Source: Nocardia transvalensis (GTDB taxonomy: Bacteria; Actinomycetota; Actinomycetes; Mycobacteriales; Mycobacteriaceae). From it: 64,000 bases of DNA. The stretch spans positions 1 through 64,000 of the forward strand of contig NZ_JADLQQ010000009.1 of the NCBI RefSeq assembly GCF_015477765.1, written 5' to 3'. Below the pieces are notes generated by a model that had not been told where the DNA came from, did no database searches, and worked only from the letters and a program-made list of their open reading frames with translations. A program made the position numbers and the translations under genes. The first letter of the stretch is position 1. Every line of letters starts with the position of its first letter. This document shows positions 41,716 through 49,988 of this stretch, in pieces.

Positions 41716-43482
41716 ATGACTCTTCGCAGACTTATATTCGGGCGCGCGTCCCTGATCGCGACCGCCGGGTTTTTGGTCGTATGCGGTGGATTCACGGCCG
41801 TTTCACCGGCACGTGCGATCAAGGGTGGAAGTGAAGCCGGTGAGCCGTACGGATTCCTGGGCTCGCTGCAGCGGTTGGACTCTCCACGCGACGACCTCCA
41901 CGTCTGCGGCGTCGCGTTGGTGGCCCCGCAATGGGGCGTCACGGCGGGGCACTGCGCTCGCAGTGCCGCAGACTCACCCGGTGCGCGTCCTCCCAGCGGC
42001 CACCCCGTCGGCTGGCAAGTGCGGTTCGGTTCGACAACAGTCGACACGGGCGGTGACCTGGTCCAGGTAGAGCAGTTCATCAAGAAATCGACCGGCATCG
42101 GGCGCGCCGCCGACGATATCGCCCTGTTGCGTTTCAATCGGTCGGTGCGGCAGGCTCCCATCGCTGTGGCCGCCGAAAGACCCGCAACGGATACCGATGT
42201 GCGGATCATGGGGTGGGGAGCGCTGAACGTCGAGTGCGGCAAGAACTATGACGATCCCTCGTGCTACGCGAAAACCCTCCGGCAGGCCGACACGAAAGTC
42301 CAACCCCAGGAAACCTGCTCCCTCGAGCGCGATCCGAACATCTTGTGTATCGGGTCTCTGGACGGCACTGTCGGCCCGGAGGACATGGATTCCGGTGGCC
42401 CCGCCGTCGTCCGCGACGGACACCAGTGGAAGTTGGCGGGCTTGACGGAGGGGGGCGCAGATACCGGCACCCTGCAGGCGCCTTCGACATATGTCAGCGT
42501 TGCGCGCCACACCGATTGGATCAAAAGATACACCGAAGGCCGTACCCCGTCGCCGCCGGACTCACCGCCGCCGACACCGCCGATCAACGGGACGGTCACT
42601 CTCGCAGGATGCTCCGGTTCGGTGATCCGCGGTTCGCAGGCCCACCCGAACGACCACCTGCTGATCCTCACCAACGGACACTGCGTCGATCCCCGTCCGC
42701 GCCCCGGCGAAGCCTTCGGGCAGCGACCGGTCACACTGACGGTCCAGGTCATCGGGAAGGACGGGAACTCGGTCCTGCGCACAAAGACGACCGACCTGCT
42801 CTACGCCACCATGACCGACACCGATCTCGCCGTTTACCGACTCGATGCCACCTACGCCGACCTCGATCGCCGCGGGGTCGAGATCTTCACCCTCTCCGAC
42901 CGAAATCCAGCGCCCGGGCAACAGGTGCAGGTGCTGTCCGGCGCATGGCAGAAGGGTTTCGATTGCGCGGTGGACTCGATTGTCGAGACGCTTCGAGAAG
43001 GCGGATACACGCAGCGTGACGCCATCCGTTATGTGAAGAGCGGCACCTGCGGACCCGGCCCGGGCACCTCGGGTTCGCCGATCGTCGACTCCGAGGGAAA
43101 GATCATCGGGATCCACAACACCAGCGCCTACCCGAAGAATCCCGCCGAGGATGAGCTGCCGCCGGAAGACAGAACCACCCCACCCGCGGCATGCGCGGAG
43201 AACAATCCCTGTGAGGTCGGTCCCGACGGGAAGGTCGCCTCCCACGAAGGCGCACACTACGGCCAACGGCTGATGGGCCTCAACGCCTGTATCAGCCAGG
43301 GATCCGAGCTTCGATTGGAAAGCGTCGGCTGCAACCTGGCGAAACCCAGTGCCGCTGCAGATATTTCGTCCAACGTCTCGGATCGCAAACCCTGGCGTAT
43401 GACGACAATGGTTGTGGCCATTCTCGGGGGTATCGCACTCATCGGTTTGGGTGGCATAGTGATGATTCGTCGATCCCGTTGA
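41716..43482 (+). CDS. Exported membrane-anchored protein with two tandem trypsin-like protease domains
   Basis: The 588-aa protein has a signal peptide (residues 1-34, cleavage after SPARA) followed by IKGG, like a mature trypsin N-terminus. The first S1 domain carries H79 (VTAGHC), D134 (DDIALLRF) and S226 (EDMDSGGP). A Pro-rich linker (~278-292) leads to a second S1-like domain with H322 (LTNGHC), D370 (DTDLAVYRLD) and S452 (GPGTSGSPIV). A C-terminal membrane helix (~562-583) and RRSR end anchor it. Both triads look complete. ATG 41716 is placed directly at the signal peptide; upstream starts lack a ribosome-binding site. It follows the sensor kinase by 67 nt. Confidence 0.87.
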   Translation: MTLRRLIFGRASLIATAGFLVVCGGFTAVSPARAIKGGSEAGEPYGFLGSLQRLDSPRDDLHVCGVALVAPQWGVTAGHCARSAADSPGARPPSGHPVGWQVRFGSTTVDTGGDLVQVEQFIKKSTGIGRAADDIALLRFNRSVRQAPIAVAAERPATDTDVRIMGWGALNVECGKNYDDPSCYAKTLRQADTKVQPQETCSLERDPNILCIGSLDGTVGPEDMDSGGPAVVRDGHQWKLAGLTEGGADTGTLQAPSTYVSVARHTDWIKRYTEGRTPSPPDSPPPTPPINGTVTLAGCSGSVIRGSQAHPNDHLLILTNGHCVDPRPRPGEAFGQRPVTLTVQVIGKDGNSVLRTKTTDLLYATMTDTDLAVYRLDATYADLDRRGVEIFTLSDRNPAPGQQVQVLSGAWQKGFDCAVDSIVETLREGGYTQRDAIRYVKSGTCGPGPGTSGSPIVDSEGKIIGIHNTSAYPKNPAEDELPPEDRTTPPAACAENNPCEVGPDGKVASHEGAHYGQRLMGLNACISQGSELRLESVGCNLAKPSAAADISSNVSDRKPWRMTTMVVAILGGIALIGLGGIVMIRRSR

Positions 43483-43495
43483 ACCGAAAAGTGAT

Positions 43496-44125
43496 TCACC
43501 CGCGCGACTCGTTCTCTGTGTGTGGACGATCGCGGAGCGTTTCGGGATTCTTCGCTTCGGCGGTCCAGCCGTGTTCGAGCAGGCCGAAGATTGCTTCGAG
43601 AGCCGTTTGTGGGTTTGGGTGCTGCAGGACCAGATCGACGGCCTCGAGGGCGAAACGCGCTAGCGCGGCGCAGGCGGGATCGTCGTCCGGCGCGTCGACC
43701 TCGCTCGCGATCGTCTTGGCCAGGGTGGCTTCGTGGCGCAGCCACATGCGGCGGGCGTAGTCCTGCAGCACCGGCGTCGTCGTGACAATCTCCCGCCACG
43801 GCCCAGCGCGCGGGTCGTCGAGCAACACGTCGACACGGTGGCGGAGGTGCTCGCGCAGCGCCTCGGGGATCGACCGGCCGGGCGGGCGATCGCGGACCAC
43901 AGCCACGAGCGCGACCTCGGTCTCCTCCTCGAGGTCGAAGAACAACGCTTCCTTGCTGGGGAAATACTTGAACAGCGTGGTCGTCGACACGTCGGCGGCG
44001 TCGGCGATCTCGCGAACCCCGACCTGGTCGTAACCGCGCTCGAGGAACAGCCGCAGAGCCGCCTCGGCCAGGGCCTGACGGGTCTGGGCCTTTTTGCGCT
44101 CGCGACGACCGACCGGCTGGCTCAC
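43496..44125 (-). CDS. TetR-family repressor, likely regulator of the divergent flavin monooxygenase
   Basis: The 209-aa protein has RRERKKAQTRQALAEAALRL, then FLERGYDQVGVREIADAADV and STTTLFKYFPSKEALFF, the TetR HTH (residues ~14-60). The GTG start has only a weak ribosome-binding site. A 36-nt inverted repeat lies 21-56 nt upstream in the divergent promoter region. With the adjacent monooxygenase this is a typical repressor/FAD-enzyme pair. Confidence 0.87.
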   Translation of the reverse strand: MSQPVGRRERKKAQTRQALAEAALRLFLERGYDQVGVREIADAADVSTTTLFKYFPSKEALFFDLEEETEVALVAVVRDRPPGRSIPEALREHLRHRVDVLLDDPRAGPWREIVTTTPVLQDYARRMWLRHEATLAKTIASEVDAPDDDPACAALARFALEAVDLVLQHPNPQTALEAIFGLLEHGWTAEAKNPETLRDRPHTENESRG

Positions 44126-44145
44126 AGGCAGTCACTTTACCCTAT

Positions 44146-44181
44146 AAGTGCAACAAGCCCAAAGATTGACTTGTTGCACTT
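44146..44181. promoter_or_regulatory. Long inverted repeat operator, TetR/monooxygenase
   Basis: Perfect 12-bp arms AAGTGCAACAAG and CTTGTTGCACTT separated by 12 nt, between the divergent TetR and FAD monooxygenase genes. It could bind two TetR dimers or form a hairpin. Confidence 0.8.
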
Positions 44182-44322
44182 TTTCGGTTGATGTGGTTTC
44201 GTGGCTCCTGGCGGCTCGTCGAGCCCCCCGGCCGTGAGCAGCGGAAACCCTTTCGTCCGCGGCTACCTCGCACCTGGTGACACGCCCCTCACCGACATCC
44301 TCGATCCCGAAAGAGCCCCACC

Positions 44323-45468
44323 ATGCAAACCCCTGTCACGATCATCGGCGCCGGTCTCGCCGGGCTCACCCTGGCCCGAGTCCTGCACGTCCACGGCATC
44401 CCGGCCACCGTCTACGAGGCCGAGCCCTCCCCGACGGCACGTGCTCAGGGCGGCATGCTCGACATCCACGATTACAACGGGCAGCTCGCCGTCGAGGCGA
44501 CCTGCCTGATGGACGAGTTCCGCAGCCTGACCCTGGAGGGCCGCCAGGCGACGCGGATCCTCGCCCCGGACGGGACGGTCCTGTTCGACAAGGCCGACGA
44601 CGGCGCCGGTGGACGCCCCGAAGTACAACGCGGCGAGCTGCGCCGGATGCTGCTCGACTCGCTCCCGCCCGGCACAGTCCAGTGGGGTCGCAAGGTCAGC
44701 AGCGTCCGTGCCCTCGGCGGAGGCCGCCACGAGGTGAGCTTCACCGACGGCACCACCACCCTCACGAGCGTGCTGGTCGGCGCCGACGGCGCCTGGTCCC
44801 GAGTCCGGCCGCTGCTGTCGGACGCCGTTCCCGAATACACCGGCGAGTCGTTCGTCGAGACCTACCTGTACGACGCCGACGAGCGCCACCCCGCCGCCGC
44901 GAAAGCGGTCGGCGGCGGCTCGCTGATCGCGTCAGCTCAGGACAGGTCGATCAACGCCCAGCGGGAGCGCGGTGCGACCTTGCATACCTACGTGGTACTC
45001 ACCAAAGGGCTGGACTGGTTTGCCGCCATCGACTTCACCGATCCCGACGCGGCCGCCGCCCGGATCGCGCGGGAGTTCGATGGCTGGGCACCAGAACTCA
45101 CCGCACTGATCACCGACAGTGACACCCCGCCGGTCCTGCGCCCGATCTTCACCCTGCCGATCGGACACCGGTGGGACCGGGTAGCCGGGGTGACCCTCGT
45201 CGGTGACGCCGCCCACCTCTCCACCCCGGACGGCGAAGGCGCCAACAACGCCATGCTCGACGGCGCCGAACTCGGCAAAGCCCTCGCCGCCCACCCCGGC
45301 AACATCGAAGCCGCACTCACCGAGTTCGAGCAGGCAATGTTCACTCGCACCGCCGAACCCACCTCCGGCACAGAATTCCTCGAGCACCTCTTCGGAGACA
45401 ACCCGCCCCAACACCTGATCGACCTGTTCATCGGAGCCGAGCAGCAGAAACCTCAACTCGGTTCATGA
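44323..45468 (+). CDS. FAD-dependent monooxygenase, TetX-like
   Basis: The 381-aa class A flavoprotein hydroxylase has the Rossmann GxGxxG in TIIGAGLAGLTLARVL (G9-G14), VYEAEP, the TetX-type substrate-side motif GGMLDIHDYNGQLA, the FAD/NADPH DG motif VGADGAWSRVRP, and the second FAD motif LVGDAAHLSTPDGEGANNAM. It inserts oxygen into aromatic or polyketide substrates; TetX relatives inactivate tetracyclines. It is controlled by the divergent TetR gene, which suggests inducible detoxification. Substrate unknown. Confidence 0.87.
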   Translation: MQTPVTIIGAGLAGLTLARVLHVHGIPATVYEAEPSPTARAQGGMLDIHDYNGQLAVEATCLMDEFRSLTLEGRQATRILAPDGTVLFDKADDGAGGRPEVQRGELRRMLLDSLPPGTVQWGRKVSSVRALGGGRHEVSFTDGTTTLTSVLVGADGAWSRVRPLLSDAVPEYTGESFVETYLYDADERHPAAAKAVGGGSLIASAQDRSINAQRERGATLHTYVVLTKGLDWFAAIDFTDPDAAAARIAREFDGWAPELTALITDSDTPPVLRPIFTLPIGHRWDRVAGVTLVGDAAHLSTPDGEGANNAMLDGAELGKALAAHPGNIEAALTEFEQAMFTRTAEPTSGTEFLEHLFGDNPPQHLIDLFIGAEQQKPQLGS

Positions 45469-45529
45469 TCGGCCCACGGAATGTTCAAAGCGCGCTTCGC
45501 CGCAGCTGCGGTGCTCACAAGACGTAAGG

Positions 45530-46596
45530 GTGATCGATTTGATAAAAACGGCTACCGTGCTGGCGCATCACACGGCTCCCACCACGGCCGAGCGAATCAG
45601 CGTCAGTGATGTCCTCGCGATCAAATTCCTAGAGCATGCACCCATACAGCTGTTATGGCGGGTGGATCATCCGGTCGATGCCTCGCGGCTGAACCACTTG
45701 CGGAACAACCTGATCGACGGTCCCCTCTCTCGCAAGCTCATACCGGCGCGGATACCGCCGGCGCGCCCGTATTGGACACGTAGCACGCACCGCTACCCGC
45801 TCATCCTCGACCCGAACCCGGTGCCCGCCACCACAGTGATGGGGTGGGCCGACCGCCAAGTCGCCGCGGCATCCTTCGACGTGGCCGCTGGGCGTGGCTG
45901 GGTGCTGTCCGCGGCTGATTTCGACGACGGTGGCTCCGTGGTCTCGATCGTGGCCTCGCACGCCATCACCGATGGCCAGGGCATGCTCGGCGCCGTCGAT
46001 TTCGCCGCCCGCGCCGACCTGTCTCATGCGGTGCCCGATCACCAACGACCCACGCTGGGCGGCGACCTGATCGATGCGACCACCGCGGGTGCGCGCGAGT
46101 GCTGGCGGACCATCGTTCCTCTCGCGTTGCCCCGCGCGCAGGCGATCAGAGACCTGTTCAACCGAAGCAACTGGTATTGAGGACCGATCCGCGTGCCGAG
46201 GCTGCGGGTCTGCCACCAGCCGTGGTCGTCGGGCTCGGCACCGATCAGCTCCGTGACGTCGCAGCCGCGCGTGGTGGCACCACGAACGGGCTGATCACCG
46301 CAATCGCGGCCGACGTTGCCCACTCCGTCGACGACTATCGCGCCAGGACGCTGCGGCTCACGCTGCCGGTCAGCCTTCGCGAATCCGACGACCCTTCCGC
46401 CGGCAACAAAATCGCGAGGGCCGACTACGAGCTCGACCTGCCCGAGGGCACGCGCTACACCGACCTCGCAGAGATCCGCCAAGACACCACCTACCTCACT
46501 TTCCAGCCCGCACCACCCTGGAACGCCCCCCTCGCCTCCCACCTCGACCGCGAACTCCAGCACTGGGCACTGACACCCCGACCCACCACCTGGTAA
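45530..46596 (+). pseudogene. Frameshifted condensation/acyltransferase-like gene
   Basis: Two adjoining frames together encode one protein of the CoA-dependent acyltransferase/condensation superfamily. The first (45530-46180) has IQLLWRVDHPVDASRLNHL and the catalytic HxxxDG in ASHAITDGQGM. The second (to 46596) continues with DVAAARGGTTNGLITAIAAD and LTLPVSLRESDDPSAGNKI. Continuity is lost around 46150-46190, where the first frame stops. The sum (~355 aa) is also shorter than the ~430 residues usual for the superfamily, so the 3' end appears truncated. A sequencing error cannot be excluded. Confidence 0.65.
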
Positions 46597-46641
46597 GAGC
46601 TATCGGTCGCCGAAACCAGAAGGGGCGGACTGAAATCACGG

Positions 46642-47502
46642 TCATACGTGCGCCAGTTTCGGAATCAGGGCGGCGACCCGCTCGACATATTCGATGGGGT
46701 GTCGGTCGGGCATCATGTTGAACTGCGAAATTCCCATGGCCGCGTAGCGTTGCGCATCGGCCAGAACTGTGTCTGGATCATCGAGGGGTGCGGTGTAGAA
46801 CATGGTCTTGCGGATCGCGTCGTAATCGCGGCCCTCGGTCTCGCAGTGGCCGCGTAGCACGTCGAGCTTGTGGGCGACGTCCTCGGGGTTGGATTCGACC
46901 AGGTTGCAGGCATCGGCGTAGCGGGCTACCAGTCGTAGCGTCTTGCGCTCGCCGCTGCCTCCCACGAGGATCGGCGGCCGCGGTCGGCTCAAAGGCGCCG
47001 GAACGCACAGGGTTTCGGCCAGCTGGTAGTGGGCGCCCTGGTAGGGGCCGTTGTTGTCGCTCCACATCTGCAGGCAGATCTGCAGCGTCTCCTCCAGCCG
47101 TTCGAACCGCTCTTTCACCGGCACCACCGGCACGCCGAGCCCGAGCTGCTCGCGCTCGTACCAGGAGGCGCCGATGCCCAGCTGGGCGCGACCACCGGAC
47201 AGCACGTCCAACGTGGTGACGATCTTGGCGAGCAGACCCGGATACCGATACATCACGCCGGTCACCAACACCGCCAGCCGCATGCGCTCGGTCAACGCCG
47301 CCACATACCCCAGGGTGGTGTACGCCTCCAGCATCGGCTCGTCGGCAGGGGCTTCGTTCTCCAGCTGGAAATAGTGGTCCATCACGGTGAACTCGGCAAA
47401 CCCGGCTTGCTCGGCGAGGCGCGCACTGTCCCCGAGCGTGCTCGCCATCCGCGCCGGATCCGCCGGGGTCGAGAAGTTCCAGTAGTGCAGACTCAGATCC
47501 AT
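46642..47502 (-). CDS. LLM-class F420-dependent oxidoreductase
   Basis: The 286-aa luciferase-like TIM barrel has LAEQAGFAEFTVMDHYF, the non-prolyl cis-peptide region LAVLVTGVMYRYPGLLAKIV, GRAQLGIGASWYEREQLGLG, and PRPPILVGGSGERKTLRLVA. This fits actinobacterial F420-dependent LLM enzymes; substrate unknown. ATG 47502 has GAGGAG 9 nt upstream; the 70-residue upstream extension is rejected. It stands alone. Confidence 0.87.
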   Translation of the reverse strand: MDLSLHYWNFSTPADPARMASTLGDSARLAEQAGFAEFTVMDHYFQLENEAPADEPMLEAYTTLGYVAALTERMRLAVLVTGVMYRYPGLLAKIVTTLDVLSGGRAQLGIGASWYEREQLGLGVPVVPVKERFERLEETLQICLQMWSDNNGPYQGAHYQLAETLCVPAPLSRPRPPILVGGSGERKTLRLVARYADACNLVESNPEDVAHKLDVLRGHCETEGRDYDAIRKTMFYTAPLDDPDTVLADAQRYAAMGISQFNMMPDRHPIEYVERVAALIPKLAHV

Positions 47503-47674
47503 AGCTACCCACTCCTCTCGCAAGGTGGAACGGCCGGCTTGCGAACCGTCACCGATCCACCTGTCGTACTCCTCCTGATCCGTACTCCGTCTGCGCAACC
47601 AGCTTGCTGCGGCGCCGAGCCGGAGGAAAGGGACAGTTCTTCCTGGGAACGCCAGTACTACCTCCGCCGGAGGA

Positions 47675-47890
47675 TCAAAATCGCGAGCGACACGCGCATC
47701 CGTGCTGGTCACCGCTTGGATCAGAAAAAGAAGCGTTCAGCATTTCGACGTCTGAAATGAACGACTCGATCTTGGCAACCTTACCGTCCCGCCAGTAGAA
47801 AACTATAGTCAGGTGCTTGCTCGCCGACGGGATCACTCGCCGCACCGGTGCCACCCGGCTCATGGAGATCGGAGCGTAAACCGAGCAATT
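47675..47890 (-). pseudogene. Possible SnoaL/NTF2-like domain remnant
   Basis: The minus frame reads PISMSRVAPVRRVIPSASKH then LTIVFYWRDGKVAKIESFIS, which resembles the final beta-strands of SnoaL-like proteins (W-RDGK-x-IESF pattern). No start or N-terminal half is recognisable upstream, so this is a truncated relic at best. Confidence 0.35.
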
Positions 47891-47994
47891 CCGCGCGGAG
47901 TGTGCGCACCGCCTGCGCACGCTCCGAATGCAACTCCCCAGTGGCGGAACTTGATTCAGTGGCTGGGCATGGTCGGCGGACGTATCGTCAAGGG

Positions 47995-48318
47995 ATGTCG
48001 TGGTTGTACACGCTGTGGGGGTTCCTGGGTGCTTGCGCCAACTGTGGCGTTGTGTATCTGGAGGCCAGCAGGCGTGTGAAGGGATGGCCATGGCAGGAGC
48101 CGAACGGGCCGGGCGGAGATGTGTATGCGGTGTCGATACTCGTTCATCTGGGCATCGCAACGGCGACAACCGCGGCCCTGACCACCACGCCGATAATTTC
48201 GAGCGGCCTGATCGCCTTCGGTGTGGGCGCGGCCGCACCGATAATCGTGAAGAAGGTATCCGCTTATGTTCAGACGCTCCTGCCGGGTGAGGATGATCCG
48301 AAGCTGGGGGAGAAGTGA
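47995..48318 (+). CDS. Small membrane protein (107 aa) paired with the following HTH gene
   Basis: The 107-aa protein has hydrophobic segments SWLYTLWGFLGACANCGVVY, VSILVHLGIATATTAALT and SGLIAFGVGAAAPIIVKKV, i.e. two to three membrane helices, and a charged C-terminus. The family is unrecognised; size and topology resemble holin-like proteins, but this is only an impression. No Shine-Dalgarno lies at a workable distance from ATG 47995, and a TATCGT element 9 nt upstream would fit a leaderless mRNA. The stop overlaps the ATG of the next gene (TGATG), so the two are coupled. Confidence 0.55.
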   Translation: MSWLYTLWGFLGACANCGVVYLEASRRVKGWPWQEPNGPGGDVYAVSILVHLGIATATTAALTTTPIISSGLIAFGVGAAAPIIVKKVSAYVQTLLPGEDDPKLGEK

Positions 48319-49124
48319 TGCGGCACAAAGCTTTCGGGCGGCGCCTATTGGCTGCCTTGGCTGGTTCGACGCCGGCGTTCACCGAACCTGCCCGGCACCC
48401 ACGGACCGGTCGCCGTCGTCTGCTGTCGGCCCTTGCCGGGACATCACCTGCCTTCGTCCATGAGGCAAACGACGAATATCGAACCAGGGCAAGTGAATCC
48501 ACCGGTGCGACTGGCCCTCTCACCGTTACCGAGACGTCGGACAGGAACTACGCGGTTGCCGGTGAGCAGGATTTGCACGACAGCCCAGCCAAACGGGTGG
48601 TCGAACCGGGCTACCTCGGGGAAGGTCGTTTCGCAAGACGGCTGAACGAATTGATCGGCGCCACTTTCTCGACCCGCCCGACGATGCCACAGGACCCGGA
48701 GTGGGCCGCCGTCAACGGTCGAGTCGCCGCTGCCCTGACGGCCCGTGGCCATCCCACAACGAGGGGCGGTGTCGACCGTCTGCGGAGAGGGTGGGGCAGT
48801 GCACCTTCCGAAGAGACGGTCAGGGCGTTCGCGGAGTACTTCGGGGTCGACCCGGAATACTTTGCCGATGATGCATACGCCGATCGGGTTCTTCGCGAGC
48901 GCGGCTATCCGATCCCATCGGATGACACCGCCTTGTCACACCGCCGCCCGGCTTCCGCCCGGGATCTCAGCGAAGAGTCACGGATTCTCCTTCGAGAAAT
49001 GGCTGAGAAGCTGCGAGACCTCGACGCTCGTCAGGGAAGAATTCCTCCGAACGAGACTGCGGCGGATCCGGCCATGCCAGAGACAGAAGGCCGTAACGAC
49101 GACAACGGAAGCGCCACTCGCTGA
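48318..49124 (+). CDS. HTH (XRE/EspR-like) DNA-binding protein with duplicated N-terminal motif
   Basis: The 268-aa protein has an unusual N-terminus with two copies of a 15-16-residue motif: RRLLAALAGSTPAFTE and RRLLSALAGTSPAFVHE. Residues ~105-190 (FARRLNELIGATFS, VAAALTARGHPTTRGGVDRL, and ETVRAFAEYFGVDPEYFADD) resemble the XRE/EspR-type helix-turn-helix of actinobacteria. The C-terminus is highly charged. Coupled to the small membrane protein upstream; a membrane-protein/regulator module of unknown role. Confidence 0.6.
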   Translation: MRHKAFGRRLLAALAGSTPAFTEPARHPRTGRRRLLSALAGTSPAFVHEANDEYRTRASESTGATGPLTVTETSDRNYAVAGEQDLHDSPAKRVVEPGYLGEGRFARRLNELIGATFSTRPTMPQDPEWAAVNGRVAAALTARGHPTTRGGVDRLRRGWGSAPSEETVRAFAEYFGVDPEYFADDAYADRVLRERGYPIPSDDTALSHRRPASARDLSEESRILLREMAEKLRDLDARQGRIPPNETAADPAMPETEGRNDDNGSATR

Positions 49125-49135
49125 GGTACGAATCG

Positions 49136-49495
49136 TCAGCGGATCGGTCTGAAGCGCGTGTGCGAACCGTCTGTGAGTTCGTCGGGCGCGGGTAGGTTCA
49201 GCTCGATGTCTAAAACTGGCCGTGTCGGGGTGTTGGTGTTATCGGCGGCGATTGTGTTCTGGGTTCGGGGTCTTTCGGTGGGTGGGCCGGCGGGGCCGGG
49301 GTGGTAGCGGTGTCGGCAGGTGGGTGGGGTGCCGGGCGGCGGCTGATCGATACCGTCGAGCAGGCAGCGGCTGCAGACGTCTTGCGGTGGCAGATCGGCT
49401 TCGTCGAATTGATCGGTGTCGTGCGCAAGCCACCAGCATGCCGCGACCACGGCTGCGATGAGCAGCACCGAGACTACGTTGGACAGCACCACCAT
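49136..49495 (-). CDS. Single-pass membrane protein with Pro-rich Cys-containing tail (119 aa)
   Basis: ATG 49495 with GGGAGG upstream starts VVLSNVVSVLLIAAVVAACW (one membrane helix). It is followed by a soluble region with CSRCLLDG (CxxC) and CRHRYHPGPAGPP, then an Asn/Thr/Pro-rich segment. Cys and His spacing could bind metal. The family is unknown. It converges on the HTH gene. Confidence 0.5.
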   Translation of the reverse strand: MVVLSNVVSVLLIAAVVAACWWLAHDTDQFDEADLPPQDVCSRCLLDGIDQPPPGTPPTCRHRYHPGPAGPPTERPRTQNTIAADNTNTPTRPVLDIELNLPAPDELTDGSHTRFRPIR

Positions 49496-49988
49496 TGGCC
49501 CTCCCGTCGCCGTTCGCGCACCCGGATGCAGGTAACGCGCGTTCTGAAAGATGGTGTCAATCCGTGTGGTGTCGCCTCCCCGCGGCGCCACACATCCATC
49601 TGCCTGCATCTTCTCGTCGGAACGCGGGCCGAACAAGCGTCGAACTGGCACTCGGCCGTGCCGGCGCCATGCGACGGGTCGGACTACCGAGCGATTCTCG
49701 AACGGCTCGAGGCCCTGGCCTGCTGAAACTTTATGGCGGGTAATCCGAATTTCTAGAACCTGTTACATCGATGCTCGCGGACCCGGTGCGGTTCCGGATT
49801 CCGGTCCGGAATCCGGTCCGGTGACCGGAGTCGCGCCGACATCGGACTGTGTCGGGGGCTACCATTGTCATCGAGTTCATCGATCACCGGGGTATCAGCG
49901 CCGTGGTGACCGTCGTCGATCCGGTGGCTCTGATCCAGCATCGCTATCGTGCATCGCGGGCGCAAGCCCCTGTTGCCGAGGGGATTTC
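49496..49988. promoter_or_regulatory. Gene-free region with a long palindrome upstream of the AMP ligase
   Basis: 493 nt with no convincing gene. It contains a perfect inverted repeat CCGGATTCCGG-T-CCGGAATCCGG at 49794-49816, followed by further CCGGT/ACCGG copies, about 170 nt before the ligase start. It is a candidate regulator site for cluster D. Confidence 0.5.

Noticed and set aside
49551..49988. N-terminal extension of the AMP ligase frame
   Set aside because: No ANL homology before MKSIVDWL; a good Shine-Dalgarno precedes ATG 49989.
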